This document shows, piece after piece, positions 9,750 to 24,399 of a stretch of 64,000 nucleotides of DNA. Numbering within the stretch: the first letter of the stretch is position 1; every line of letters begins with the position of its first letter. The DNA lies in assembly GCF_000321225.1 (NCBI RefSeq), contig NW_004450382.1, positions 363,164 to 427,163 of the forward strand, in the 5' to 3' direction. The notes under the pieces were generated by a model. The model did not search any database, was not told where the DNA came from, and worked only from the letters and a program-made list of their open reading frames with translations. This DNA comes from Odobenus rosmarus divergens. Taxonomy: Eukaryota > Chordata > Mammalia > Carnivora > Odobenidae. The translations under genes were made by a program, and so were the position numbers.

Positions 9750-12700
9750 GTAAGTCGCGGGGTGAGGGGCTACCTCTGGCAACGAGCGGAGGCGGCCCAG
9801 CGGCCGGGGGGCGCGGGGGGCGAGGCCGGGAGGCCTGGGGCAAGGCCCAGCCCGGGGCACTGGAAGCCACACCGTCGGGTCGGAACATGAATTCCGTGCC
9901 TGACCGGGCTGGACAGAATAAAGGCGGGGACCAAATCGGCAGGTGGACGCGCACCGCGGCCTGGCTGGGGGGCGCGGGGGGCGAGGCCAGGAGGCCCGGT
10001 CTGGGGCCAAACAGGCAGGGCCCGGGAGACAGAGGCTGGAATGACGGGCCGGCCGTGAGCACCGAACTGACGCTCGGGTCGGGCCGGGCTGGGGAGTCTC
10101 GGATGTCGAACCGACGGGCAGGGATGGCCCGGCTGCTTGGGGGCGGGGGCCGAGGTTGGGAGGCCCGGCCTAAGGCAAGGAGACCAGGCCCGGGGCCACC
10201 TAACCTGACTGACGCGCGGGGCCTCCCGTGTCTGCTTGACAGACCGCGGGTGCCGGGACTCCGGAGGCCAGGCTGATGGGCAAAGGCAGCCCAGTGGATT
10301 GGAGAGCGAGGGGCTGGGGGCAGAGGCCGAAGGGCCGGGGGCGCCGAGGCCTGTCCGACGACCCAGGGTTGAAGGGAGCGCACTGACGACCGGGGCCTCG
10401 GGTGCCAAATCGCTTGAGCGCTGGACTGACGGGCAGCGCAGGGAGCGCCGGAGGCCACTCGGATTGGCCTGAGCGGAGGAAGGGCCCGGAGCGGGTGAAG
10501 GGAGGCCGGAGCGGGTCAGCAATCGAGGGAGGCTCGAATGACGGACAGGCGGGAAGGGCCAGCGAGGCCCCAGGCGGGGCGACGGCCCCGGGATCCCGGC
10601 TGGGAGGGGGCGCGTCGCCGCTGGGAGGCCCTGGGCTGAGTGCGAGCGAAAAGAGGCCCCGGGCCTGCAAGCTGCCGCGCGGCCCGACGGCCCGGCCTGG
10701 GCTGAGGGCGCCCCAGGCTGAGCGGCAAAGGCGGGCCCGCGGCGCTGGGCCGAGGGGCCGGTGGGCCTGGGATTAGGGCGGGCCGGCGCGGGCCAGGTAG
10801 TGCCGGAGAGGAGGCCCGCAGCCGATGGGCACGGGGAGGCCGGGCTTTGGAGTGGGCGCCGCTGGACCCAGACCGGCAGCTGATGAGAACAACTCGGGTC
10901 GGCCTTGTGAACACTGATGGTGAGAGTGAAAGAGAGGAGAGTGAAGGCTCTGGGGGGTAGGCCTGCCCGCACAGGGGATGAGGGAGGCCTTGGGCCTGAC
11001 AGACTGGTGGTGTGAGGGGGTGGCGTCCAGAGGCCAGGGCTGAAGTTGGGTGAGGAGATCCAGGCCAGGCCTAGGGCCCAGGGAAGGGGGAGGGAGTGGC
11101 AGGAGAGAAGGCCTCGGGCCTTGAGGGGGTGAGGCGGTGGGGTTCTGGAGAAGGCCTCGGAAGTGGTGGTAGTGTCTTTGCCAGGAGGAAGGCCCTGGTA
11201 AGGTCAGGAGTGAGGGCTTGAGGTCCTGGGATTGGGGGTTGGGGGGTTGCACACTGAGGAGGTGGCTGTGAAGAAAAGGCCCTAGAGTTTGGGGGGTTGG
11301 GCCTCCAGGAATAAGCCCCAGAGCTGTGGAGACTGGTTAAAGAAGGCCCAGGGATGGGAGCAGGCCCTTGGTGAGGTGGGGGTGGGGCACTGATCCTGAA
11401 GAGGCCCAAGTGTCTTCCTGCCATGGGGAAGACTGTTAGAAGTCCTCAAGCTGGTGGGGGGGGAGGGGATTGTGGAGGCCCTGTGCCAACAGCTGAAAGA
11501 AGGGTCAGGCTGACCCATGGGAAACAGGAGAAGTCTCAGTGGAACTGGGCAGGGTGCTCAGAAAAGTCCTCAGAAAAATGTGGAAGAAGGCAGAGAAGAT
11601 TGGCTGTATTAGCCTGGAGCTTCTAGGATGCTAAACTTGGCTAGGTGGGAAGAGGACTGGGTGTGGAGGCCTGGAGTTGGGAAGAGGAAGCATTAAAGGT
11701 GTAGGCTGGAAAGAAGCAAGGAAGAGCCTGGCTTAAGAGGAATGGAGAAAGGAAGAGGGGGTTTGTGGATAATAGAGGATGAGAATCCCCAGTGGCTGTG
11801 AGAGGGGATGGCTAAACAGAGCAGATTGGAGGAACAGAGGAGAAAGAGCTCCTATGGGCCTAGACCAGGTAAACAGTCACAGAAAAAGCTGAATCAAGTT
11901 AGGCCTCTTAGGAGAACCAAGTAAAAGGCCTGCTAAGAAGTGCTGTTTTGGAGGAAGGTCTCAATGTGGGCTAACAGCCAAGGAAGGCTTCCTGGAGGCA
12001 GTGGACTAGGGTTGCTTTGTGTAGGGAGAGAGAAGGGTAAAGTGAGTAGAGGCAGCAGGAAAGGATACAGTGAGGAAACAAGTAGAGTAGGTATGTTATA
12101 CCTTGAATGCCGGGATATAGAGCTTGGACTTTATCTTGAATGCAGTAGGGGCCTACATTAATGTAATAGCTTAGGGAATTAATACTTTCATTCAGCAGGT
12201 ACATTGAGTACTATGTACAAAGAATTATAGTAGACTCTTGGACATCAAGATTCAATTATTCTACAAGTAAAGATAAAGGGAGATCCTAGAATAGAAGTTT
12301 TGAAAGATTTTCCTTAGATATGGTATACTGTAAGATCTAAGACTTGTTCTTGGCAGGACAGAGAGGCTGTTGACAGATAAGAATAATAATAAACAACATT
12401 TAGTGAGCTTATTATGGCCAGACATGGTCTTAAAAAGATTACAAGCATGATTTTCTTTAATTTTTCTAACAATATTATGAGGGAGTTACTACTACCTCCA
12501 TTTTAAAATTGAGGAAACCGAGTCTTAAAGTTGTTAATTTGCCCAAGGATTCATAATTAAGTAATAGAATCAGAATTTCACCCAGGTTTGTCCAACTCTA
12601 GAGACTAAACCATTTAGTCAATACTATAAAGCCTCTCAAATCTAGACATCAGCAAGAACAAGTTTTGTTTTTATGATATGTTGAATTTAGAGTTAGGGCC

Positions 12701-15700
12701 TAATTATTTCTGTTATTCATAGGAAAGTACTAGTTCAGGATACAGTAGGGGCCCAAAGAATGGGAGTCACCAGCCTGGAAGAGTGGAAAGGGAATTCAGA
12801 AAAGGCTTAATAAAGGGCATATGATACTTGAAAGATGAGTAGTTGATATGTTGAAAATGGCAAGGACATTCCTGGTAGAGAGCAGCACGACAAAGGCACA
12901 GAGGCCAAAAGCAGTGCAACATGTTAGGTAAATGAAAAAAGTAGTTTAGTGTGGCTGAAATAGAGGAGGCAAAGCAGGGAGCTGGAGAGGTTATAGTTAG
13001 TAGGGCCCAGATTATGATGGATGTTTTTATCACACTATCCAATGGGACCTTTTAAATGCAGAATAGTTCATTATGCTAGGCAGAAGTGAACTGAGGAGCT
13101 CCTAAATGAGCATATCCGCTTGCTTTATTATCTCATCCTTGAAGATGTGCATGCCCCTGGAAGTCCAGCTGCCAACTAAGTGGCTGAAGATAAGTAGGCT
13201 AGAGTTTGAATTAGACTTAGGTTAGTTTCTACAGGTTCCATTTGCCAAATGAGAAGCCTGCTCTTCTGTTTTCCTTTCCAGTAGGATAAGTAATGCTTGG
13301 AACCCTGGGAGAAAAAAGTAAATTTTGTGTTTTGGTTTTTGTAGCCCTCCCAGGCCCAATACTTCAAAGCATCTTACCTCTGCTCAATATATATTACTTG
13401 GAGAGGATTGAGGAAACTGCCCTCAAGAAAGGTAAGTGTCTTTCTCTCTTGTTCTCAGTCAGTGATTGTAAGCAAGGCACCATGATGTTCTTCAGGTAAA
13501 TAATACACCTGATACCTGCATAGAACTTCATGCTTTTCAAAAAGTACCCTCACACCTACCTTCTTATGTGATTCCTCAGAGTGTCCAGTGAAACACAAAG
13601 CAAGTAAATGATCCCAGTTATACTAATACAAGTGAGACCACAGGCACACAATTCATAGCTAAGCCATACTGAAACCCAGACCTTCTGACTCTTCATTTTT
13701 CTATTCTACCGCGCTGTCTTCCAAACCCCTCATTGGACAGATCTGTTAGCAGCTAACATTCATCTAACTAATCCAGATACGCCAAGCACTGTCATAGGTA
13801 CTTTACCTGGAGAAATTCATTTAATCTTTTCAACAACTCTATGAAATAGCTATTATTAACTACGTTTTACAGATAAGGAAACTGAGGTACAAAAAAATTA
13901 GGTAAACTTGCCCAAGGTCACACAGCTAGAGTGTGGTTTGCTGATATTAAACCCAGGCAGTCTGTCTTTAGAGCCAGTGCTCTTTACTAGTCTGCCATAT
14001 TGCTCCTGTGAACCCAGAGAAGGACAACATTAAAAGCTGATGTACCTCACCCATGGTGGCCAAAGAGCAGCCAAGTAAATGTGATATTTCTCCCCACAGG
14101 CCTCTCCACTCAGGCCATCTGGCGCCGACTATGGGATGAGCTGATGAAGACAAGGCCTTCCAGTTTGGAAGTAAGTTAAGGCACCAGGTAGAACTCTGGC
14201 CTGACTTTGCACAGTGAAAGCAGGAATAGCTTATAAACACAAGCTGGGTACTGGTAAAGTGCAGAGACAGTGATGGAGTGAATTTGGGAGGAAATGGCTT
14301 GTCACAGGGTTCTTGGCTCTGATGGCTTGTCACAAGGTTCTTTCCATTTGGCATTTGTCACTGACTTGATTGCTCACCGTGTTTGCACATAACACAAAAC
14401 AGGGAAAGGTAGTGATCACAATGGATGGCAGAACCCAGATTCATAGAGGTCTTGACAGGGCTGGAGCAGTGGTCAAACTTGACAAGATGAAATTTAACAG
14501 AATAAACCAATGTTTTACTTAAGTCTAAAAAATTCCAATTGTATAACCTCAGGGTAGGAGGTGGAGGGGTCTGGCTTAGCAGCAACTTGTATGAAAAAGA
14601 TTAAGGGGGTTTTAGTCAACAGTGTGCTAAAGCTACTCATATAATGACTCTCCTCTGAGCTATGTGAATCAATGTAACTATAATATAAGCTGAAGGACAA
14701 GGGGGATGATAAACCTGCCTGGCTCTGGAGTATGGAGAAAGAAGTCAAGGCCATCACATGAGTCACATTTGGAAGACTGGAGATGTTTTTCCTGAAAAAG
14801 AAGATCTGGGGAACATGAACTATCTTGAAATATTTGAATGACTCTCACGTAAAAGAGGGATAATAGACTTGTTCTAGTGGAAGCTAAAGGAGAATAAATT
14901 TCTGCTAAACTGAATGTAGAATTTTTAAACGCTGAGCTTATTGGTGATGAAACAAGCTAATGCCAGAGCTAAGAAGCTTCCCATCTCTAAGTGTTCAGAT
15001 AGAGTTTAGATAACTACCTGACATAAGGGTATTGTAGAAGAAATTCAGCATTTTAAGAGAGGTTAGAAGATGACTCTAGGGCTCCTTTTAGGCCTGAGAT
15101 TCTGTTATTCATTGGTTCAGGTATAACTTGCTCTTATTTAAGCAGAATTTCTCCTGCTGCTCCATAACTAGGGGACAGAACAGATTGAGTTCAATAAACA
15201 TTTACTAAACTTACCACACACCAGGTCTTATGTTAGCTATTGGAAGCACAGACACTAATCTCTCACATTTAGCAGGGAAACCTGCAAACAAATACATCGT
15301 GCATGGTGGAATAAGTGGTGTGACAGTAGCAAAGAGGCTGAGGGAGAAGGGAGCATGACAGTCTTTCCTGGGAAGTAGTATTTGAACTGAGCTTTAAATG
15401 GTGGATGAGGCCAAATGATAAGAAAACAAGTTCTTATCATTGATTTAATTTCTGGGGATGCACTGGGTTCAGTAACATTCAGCTCCATATCCTTCAGCTT
15501 TCCTACTTCTAGATCTGGACACAACTCCTGAAGTTCAGTGCAATAATGCTAAGGCCCAAGAAAGTCCTCAGGCTGTACAGGAATTAGGCCTTATGAGGAA
15601 GAAAAGTGGATGCAAGATTAGAAAATACTAAGTTTCCTGAAACTTAAAGATGCATGAGATTCACTTTGTCCCACTGTTACCCACGCAGTATGGTTGACTA

Positions 15701-18700
15701 GCAGATGGAGATTGTAACATCTTTCACTTAGAGTAAGCTTTTTTTCTCCAATATTATCTCAGGCTTCCTGGTAGTTTGTTATCTTTTCTTGTCTCAGAGC
15801 ATTTCAGAACATTAAGAAAGCCCCAGGCTTGGTAGCCTAACAGTCCCCTAGACAGAGGTCATTCCAAAGGGTACGTTCTTCTGCTTCCCAGTTTTACATG
15901 ACAATAATCTTAACTTCATAATTCAGAAACACTTAGCGAGTGCCTGCTCAATTCCAGGCACTGTGCTAGGTTCTAGGGATACAGTAGTGAACGAGATAGA
16001 GATAGCCCCTGATTGCTTATAAAGAAATAGAATTTCAAACTGTGTAGTACTAGTGTATGTGTATTAAGAAATCTGTAGAATAAAATAGATATTCTGGAGA
16101 CAAAGCAATGGGGAAATGAAGGATTATTCAATAAATGAATCTCTGGTTATTGGTTAACTATTTGGAAAAAATAAATTTAGAGCCTCATTTTACAATATAC
16201 TCAATTTCTATATGGATTAAAGATTAAATTGTAAAAAGTACAAGCACAGAACTAAAAAAAGAATAAAGGTGACTGGTTATCTAATCTCAAGATGGAGAGT
16301 GTTAATTATTATATGGGCAGAATCAAAAAAGCATGGACATATTTGGCGATATAAAATGCCAACACTATTTAAAAGGTACATAAACTAAGAATGTTTGCAA
16401 CAATATTTGTAAAACAAGAGGATAGCGGGAATAAGACAAACTATCCCAGTAGAATAAGTAAAGATTGGGACAAGTCACAAAATATATAAAAATTTCCAAT
16501 AAAATACATTGAATCTCGAAAATAAAAAAGAGAAAGTATATAACTCTTAAATAAGCATATACAATATATTATATAAAAATAAGTACATGTAATACATAGT
16601 ATAAAAATATATAATATATACTTATATATATAAAATATATATTATTTGGCTAGAAATTCTATTTAGAATTTATAGTATATAAAAACAAATACTCATGAAG
16701 ATTTATTTCACGATGTTCATTACAGCAACTTAATATCAAAAAGGTAGAAACAATTTATTCAATATGCAGGAATTACTGATTATTCATATTTTCAAAATAT
16801 TAATAAAGTCATATTCTGAAAACATTTAGATACATGGTGGTAGAAAGGTAATGACACGGTGGCATAATGTTTTATTTTTTTATTTTTTTATTTTTATTTT
16901 TTTTAAAAGAGAGAGTCTTTTAAGATTTTATTTATTTATTTGAGAGAGAGAGAATGAGAGATAGAAAGCACAAGAGGGAAGAGGGTCAGAGGGAGAAGCA
17001 GACTCCCTGCTGNNNNNNNNNNNNNNNNNNNNNNNNNNNNNNNNNNNNNNNNNNNNNNNNNNNNNNNNNNNNNNNNNNNNNNNNNNNNNNNNNNNNNNNN
17101 NNNNNNNNNNNNNNNNNNNNNNNNNNNNNNNNNNNNNNNNNNNNNNNNNNNNNNNNNNNNNNNNNNNNNNNNNNNNNNNNNNNNNNNNNNNNNNNNNNNN
17201 NNGGGACTCCAGGATCATGACCTGAGCCGAAGGCAGTCGCTTAACCAACTGAGCCACCCAGGCGCCCCTGGCATAATGTTTTAAAAGCCCAGCATTTGAA
17301 ACTATTCAGAATTGTCTGTGTTATAAAAAAAATTGTCTATAGCTATTCACATTTACATATACACTCGAAAGAATGGGTTTACAGATTTTCCACAAACAAT
17401 ATTTGTTATCAGAAAAATAGTGGACAAGAGTTTATGAACATTTGCTGGCTCTGTGTAGTACAAGAAAATATTTAGCCTTCCCTAGTTTGTATACCCACTT
17501 CCTCCCCAACTAGTGCCTGAGCCACCAGGCTGTGGATGGGCCAAGGACTGTGTTGGTAGGCAAGTGTCATTTCACCTCTTTGGTGGTGCCTCGTTTCCCC
17601 TACTCTTGCCCAAAAGAATGTGTTTAAATCACTTTGCATTCCCTGAGCGATAGTGTACAAGTACACAAAATGAGTGGCTTGAGCTAGATCTCTTAGCTAT
17701 TTCTCAGCTTTGAAGTTTTAGCAGAGATTCTTCTAAAAGGTGCTGATGGAATAAAATGCAGTGAACTACTGTCTGCTCATAATTGAGATAGTTGTTGTAA
17801 TTAACTTCAGATACTCATTTAATCCTTACAACTGTCTGATGTAGGTAGGTTATTTTCTCACTTTACAGATGACGAAACTGAGGCAGAAAGAGGTGAAGCA
17901 GCTTGTCTGAGGTTATAGTTATAGAATGGCAGACTCAGGATTCAAGTTGAGGCAATGTGGCTCTGGAGCTCATGCTCCTAAGCACTATGTCATGCTGTTC
18001 TCACTGCAGTTATCACATGTCTGGGGTGTTCCAGTTTCAAATACTCTCTCCCACTGTCTTCATCAACCAATAAAATGTGTGAAAAACAACACTAATAGTT
18101 ATCTAAACTACATATTCCACGTGCCTTATGGTCAGAAGTAGCCATAACATCTTAGTTCACATCTTTGTCCATATTTTAGGCCTAGAATGTTTCATTTGTG
18201 AAGTTAAAGCCTTGCTAGGTTACCTGCAAGTGTTTTCCAAGGCTGTGAGCGTGGGCCAGCAAATGTGTAGGAAAGTGTTAGAGTGAGGTAGGATTCAGGA
18301 ATACCCTCTCTGCTTCTACTCGAGGCTGAGTGGAGATTTGGTTGCCAGGTATTTTTTCCTGGTCCCCCAACGCCCCCACACTGTTGCTGGTGAGAGAGGT
18401 CCTTCCTTCTTGTTGCTACCATGCAGTTAGCTCAAACATGAAGTCATTCCTAATTATTACCACAGCGGGCAATGTTATGGGGAATAGCCAGGGCAAAGCG
18501 AATGACACTTTTGCTGAGAACCATAGGGGCCCAACTCCTGCCAAGAACCTCAGATAGAAATTGAGGGTCACTCTGGTATGAGGGAATACATAGAGGTAGG
18601 GTAAGTACCAAAGAGAAGTGTCCCTTAGTCTTGAGGAACCTCAGGCCCCCACTATCTTTTGCTTCAGGCTGAATAAGCACCCTGCTTAACAGGTTCTGCC

Positions 18701-21700
18701 TCCATCAAGTCCATTTCACATTGCCCATCCAGACTAATTATTACCATTAGCAGTAACAGAAATAACATTTTGCATTTTACAGTTTATGAAGTGCTTTCAC
18801 TTGCATGGTCTCATTTGATCTTCACAACAAACCTGTGAAGCAAGTGATATTATCCACATTTTACAGAAGAAAGAGGTTCAAGAGGTTGAGTATAGTGGCA
18901 GAGATGACACCTCTATCAAAGTCAGCAGACTTTCTTCTGTACCTTAGGAGAGAATGGGGACTTAAGTAAGTCTGTGTGCCCTCTTGTGGTGGGGGTGGGG
19001 GCAGTAATTGCAAACCTATATACATCAGAATCATCTGGGGGAGGTTTAAAAAACAAAAATGCATGGGCCTTACTGCAGATGTAACATAAGAGAATTCCCA
19101 AGTCTGGATACCTGGCATATGAATTTTCAAAAAAGAAAAGCTCCACAGTCAATTCTGATATGCACCAAAGGCTGAGAATTACTTGCATTCAGAGTTCTTC
19201 TAAATGTACCAGAATAGTCTGATGAAGTCTCATATGTATCAAAGCCAATAACTACTGACTTGGAGAAAATCAGTCTAAGATTTGGACCCTGATCTCCAGG
19301 AATTTCTAATCTGGTTGGGATAAAACATGTACACAAGCGAAGAGACTTAACACCGTGAGACAGGTCTACCAGTGTTTAAGACCTGAATAATCATAGCAGC
19401 AGAGGAGTCCCACAAGAGGCAGGGACAGGAGTAGAAGGGGGCATACAAAGAGACACAGACGAACAGCCTCAACAAGAGTAAAATGTTTGTAGGTCCTCTC
19501 AGGAAGCCAGGAATGAAGAGCATTTCTGGCAGACGTAGGAAAGGGCATAAGAAGGCAGGTTTGGGTCAGTAAGGTGATCAATTTGGCCAGAGCAAAGCAT
19601 TCATGTGAGCAAGATGTGAGAGATAAAGCTTCTCAGATAGACAGAGGCCATATTGTACAGGGCTTTCCCTGCCAGGCTGAGGAACTTCAGATTAGCCCTC
19701 AGCAGTGGACAGACTTGGGCGGGTGGCGGCGGGGGGGCGGTTAAAGCAGAATGTAATCAGACATGTTTTACAAAGATGAATCCAGTGGACTTGCACAAAA
19801 GTTTGGGAAGGGGCAAAGGAGATGGGGGAGCATTCAGGAAGCTAATGAAGTGGTCAGGTGTGAGGTGATAAGGGTCTGAACAAAGATGGTAATGATAAGA
19901 ATGGAAAGTTGGGATCAGGTTCTAGAAACAGACATGGAAGAAGTTAACAGGATTGTTTCACTTGAACGGCAGGCACTATAGCAAAATAATCTCTTGAACC
20001 AAATTTCCTGGGTTCAATCTTGATTCTACCACTTACCTGTGCAACCACAGGCAGTTAACAACCTTTGTGCCTTGTTTTTTCCTAACTGTAAAATGGGACT
20101 AGTAGTAATACATACCTCAGAGATGTGAAGATTAAATGAATTTGTGTAAATTATTTAGAATGTTGCCTTGCTCAGCAAATAGCTATTGGAAGGGAAGAAC
20201 CCGGGATGATGGTTCAGCAGGTACCCTCTTAGTATCACAGCCGTCTGGCATGTTCTCTGCTTTCAGAGTGTGACCTGTTGGCGAGCCAAGTTTATGGAGG
20301 CCTTTTTTTCCCATGTTCTACGTGGGACCATTGATGTATCTTCTGACAGGCGTCTCTGTGACCAGCGCTTCTCACCACTTCTGCATAGCTCCCGCCATGT
20401 CCGGCAGCTCACCATCTGCAATATGCTGCAGGGTGCAACTGAGCTGGTGGCTGAGCCCAACCGCAGGGTTCTGGAGACCCTGGCCAGTTCCCTGCACACC
20501 CTCAAGTTCCGCCACCTGCTGTTCTCTGATGTGGCTGCTCAGCAGTCACTTCGGCAGCTGCTGCATCAGCTTATTCACCATGGGGCTGTCAGCCAGGTGT
20601 CGCTGTACTCCTGGCCTGTGCCTGAGTCAGCCCTTTTCATCCTTATCCTCACCATGAGTGCTGGCTTCTGGCAGCCAGGCCCTGGTGGCCCACCTTGCCG
20701 CCTCTGTGGAGAGGCCTCCCGAGGCCGGGCCCCATCCCGAGATGAAGGGTCCCTCCTGCTGGGCTCACGCCGGCCTCGCAGGGATGCTGCTGAGCGATGT
20801 GCTGCAGCCCTGATGGCCTCTCGGCGGAAGAGTGAAGCCAAGCAGACAGCCAGAGCTGCACCTGCCACCCGAGTAACACGCCGGAGCACACAGGAGAGCC
20901 TGACAGCAGGTGGGACAGACCCTAAGAGGGATCTGCACCCTCCAGCAACCTCCCACGAGGCTCCTGGCACCAAGCGGCCACCCTCTGCTCCAGCCACCAC
21001 CTCCTCTGCCTCCTCTTCCACATCCTCATCCAAACGGGCTCCAGCTAGCTCAGCCCCACAGCCCAAGCCCCTAAAGCGTTTTAAGCGAGCTGCAGGGAAG
21101 AAGGGTCCTCGCACCCGTCAGGGGTCTGGTGCAGAGTCTGAAGACCTGTATGACTTTGTTTTCATTGTGGCTGGTGAGAAGGAGGATGGGGAAGAGATGG
21201 AGATCGGGGAAGTGGCGTGTGGAGCTTTGGATGGATCAGATCCCAGCTGCCTGGGGCTTCCAGCACTGGAGGCCTCCCAGCGATTCCGCAGCATTTCCAC
21301 CTTGGAGCTATTCACAGTTCCACTCTCCACGGAGGCGGCTCTGACACTGTGCCACCTGCTGAGCTCCTGGGTGTCTCTGGAGAGCCTCACACTCTCCTAT
21401 AATGGTGAGTGCTCGGCAGGGGCAGGGATGGGTCTCACAGCGGCACAAGCTGTGCGCCCGATCCTGTGGAGGGGAATAGGGAACATGATCAAGAAGCTGC
21501 AGATGAGGTCCTGCCTGCTTCACAGTGGGACAGAAAGCACGCACATGAAATAGGGGCAGACTTTCACTGTGGGGGAAGAACATGAGGTCTGTAGGCTCGA
21601 TTTAGAGCTGGAAGCAGGGGTTCCTGAGAGGCAGCGAGGGCCTGAAGAATGGGTACATTTTAGCTATGGTAGGCAGGCCACAGGCAGGTGGGAGAAGTTT

Positions 21701-24346
21701 TGTGTATGCAAGGCCCAGCCAGGGCTAAGGTTGGGTCGTCCCCCCAGTCCTGTCAAAGCAGCTGTACAGACAAGAAGGTACAGAACACATCTTTATCAGA
21801 CCAGCAGCCTGTGAAGCAGTCCTCAGTTCTTACCCACCTGGCTGTGCCCAGCGAGCCACACTTCAACTCTGGGTAAACCACCAATCTACCTAGCTTGTTG
21901 AGCACGGATGGAGAAAAATCACGCAGCTGTGCAGATTGGTGCTACTATACATTCAATCATCAATCTTACATGAATCCTATGTTTGCAACATTAGCTCCCA
22001 TTCCTCTCTACTTCTAAACGTTATCCCCTTTTCCTTTCGCAGATGACTTTACCTCCTACTTCAGAGAAAATAGAAGCCATCACACATAACTTCAGCTTAT
22101 TGTTAACCAACCTAGAATTCTACATCTACACTCATCCTTTCCTCTTTCACAGTGGGAGTGATGGCCATCCTAAGGCTAACTCTTACCTGTGCTCTGGATC
22201 CATACCCTTTTGCCTTAGGAAAGCTTTTTTCTCAAATGCCTTAGTAATAAGAACTAACTTTTATATACTGCTTAGTATGTGTCTGGCACAATTTAAGTAT
22301 TCTATTAATTGAATCCTTACAACAACCCTATGAGGTCAAATGGGTTGCCCAGGATAACCTCACAAGTAAATTGTAGAGCCAGGATTCAAACCCAGGCAAC
22401 CTGATTCCAGAATCCCAAGGTTTTAAACCAGTACTTAATGCTGCCTTCCTTCTCCAAGGTCCTCCTTGTTGCTAAGTCCAATACATACTTTTCAGTCCCC
22501 CTCTTACATTAATTCTTGGCGGCATTTGCTGCTATGAAACAGCCTTCATCGAATACTCTCATTTCCACTACCTCAATTCTTTTTTTCTTTTCCCTTTCTG
22601 GACATTATTTGTTATCAGTGTTCAGAGTTCCTCAGAGCTCTGCCATTTTACACATGCTTCCTGGATGATTTTGTCCATTCCCTTGGTTTCAAAAGCCAGC
22701 TATGCTGAAGACTCCCCAGTCTATGACACTGGTCCAGTCCAGATCTTTCACCTCAACTCCAGAACCATTTTAGCCAGGTGACTACTAGAGATCATTTCAT
22801 AAACCACAGACTCCCCAACCTGAATGCATCTTCTCCCCTCCATGCCGATCCTCCTCCTGTTCTGTCAGTGACCTCACAGCTCTCAGCTGCCCAGACAGCC
22901 GGGTTCTCTTGCACATCTGTCTTTAAGAACTCTCAAATCCACTTATTTATCTCTACATCTTAATTCAAGCTACCATTACTTCTCACCTGGATTCAGCAGT
23001 TCCTCCTGACTCCGTACTCACCATACAATTCACTGTCTACTCTGTAGCCCAAGCATTTTTTTTTTTTAATGCAAAGGCCATTCATTCATTCATTTAAAAA
23101 CCCTTCAATGGTTTCCTGTCACCATACTTTACTTACAGGTCATTCGTGTTCTCACCCCTGCTTACCTTTGTAGTGGCATCTTGAACACCCCCCCCCCCAT
23201 ACTTTACACACCAGTCACATTGAGTATTTTTCAGTTCTTGGAACCTGCCACTCTTCTTCCTTCAGGCCTTTATATATGCTGAGTTCTCCCTGCTGGTCAC
23301 TCCTCTCCCTCCATTTAGCCTGGTTCCTTCGTGTTCTTTAGGACTCAACTGCAAAGTTTTTAGATGGAAGCTGGTGTGGGTACCAAGTACCCATCCTTTG
23401 TGCTTCCACAATACCCTACACTTCCCCAGCTCCCCTCACACATTTTTGCTGTTCATCAGGCTACACAGGCAGGAATAAGATCTGCTGCTCATCACTGTCT
23501 AGCAAAAACTGTATTTACTAGGTGCTGGGTGAGGTGTAACAGGAGGAATGAATCCACAGGAACCTGCTCAGTCCGGGGGGGAGATAATATTGGCTTTGTG
23601 GCATTAAGCCTCTGCTCTAACCCTTCTGGATCCTGCTCTTTTTTGTAGGATGTGGTTATCGTTTTTTGCTCTACTCCCACCCCTGTAAAGTTTTCCCTAC
23701 TGGGTCATTGTCACTCCCCTGCTTAGATTTCAGATGTTCCATGTGACCTATAAGAAAAGTCCAGAGTCTGCTGCGGCCCTCTGGGCCTGGCCCTATCATT
23801 CAGCTGGCAGCACAAGATTCCCTGCCCCACCCTCCATGTCCTATCTTGTTTTGTGACTGCCCTCACTGATGCTTGAGGGCATGGCCCAGTACAGTAGACA
23901 TCAGTTTGCTGGTTACCTGAGGAAAAAGCAAGACAATGAATGGTTGAGACAAATGATTTTAAATAACCTGATCCAAAGCTCGAGATAGGATAGTTATCAA
24001 CAAAGTATTTGGAGTTGTCTCTGAATGTTACTCCTGCTGACACGCCCACATGACTGACCTAACTTCTTTCCTGCCATAGGCCTGGGCTCTAACATCTTCC
24101 GTCTGCTGGACAGTCTGAGGGCCCTGTCAGGCCAGGCTGGATGCCGCCTCCGTGCCCTGCATCTCAGTGATCTGTTCTCACCACTGCCCATCCTGGAGCT
24201 GACACGTGCCATTGTGCGAGCCCTGCCCCTACTGCGGGTCCTCTCTATCCGTGTTGATCACCCCAGCCAGAGGGACAACCCTGCTGTGCCAGGGAATGCG
24301 GGGCCCCCTAGCCACATAATTGGAGATGAGGAGATACCAGGTGAAG

Positions 24347-24399
<53 letters not shown>

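Larger units (their letters stand above)
14171..20266 (+). other. LRRC41 intron 3 (6.1 kb)
   Basis: Holds an L1-like AT-rich block (about 16.0-16.86 kb), one SINE with an assembly gap, two antisense MIRs, one sense MIR, and diverged repeat sequence at 19.4-19.95 kb. The remainder (14.2-15.9, 18.0-18.7 kb) shows nothing I recognise. Confidence 0.6.
21405..24079 (+). other. LRRC41 intron 4 (2.7 kb)
   Basis: Largely ancient repeats: an antisense MIR and a long L2 stretch. The first 800 nt are unremarkable unique sequence. Two short A/T and C homopolymers (23049-23058, 23190-23200). Confidence 0.6.

Noticed and set aside
9770..10972. Minus-strand open frame of 400 codons (and 324 codons at 9484-10458)
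   Set aside because: Pro/Ala/Arg-rich product of an extremely GC-biased CpG island; overlaps LRRC41 exon 1 and its intron; no family resemblance.
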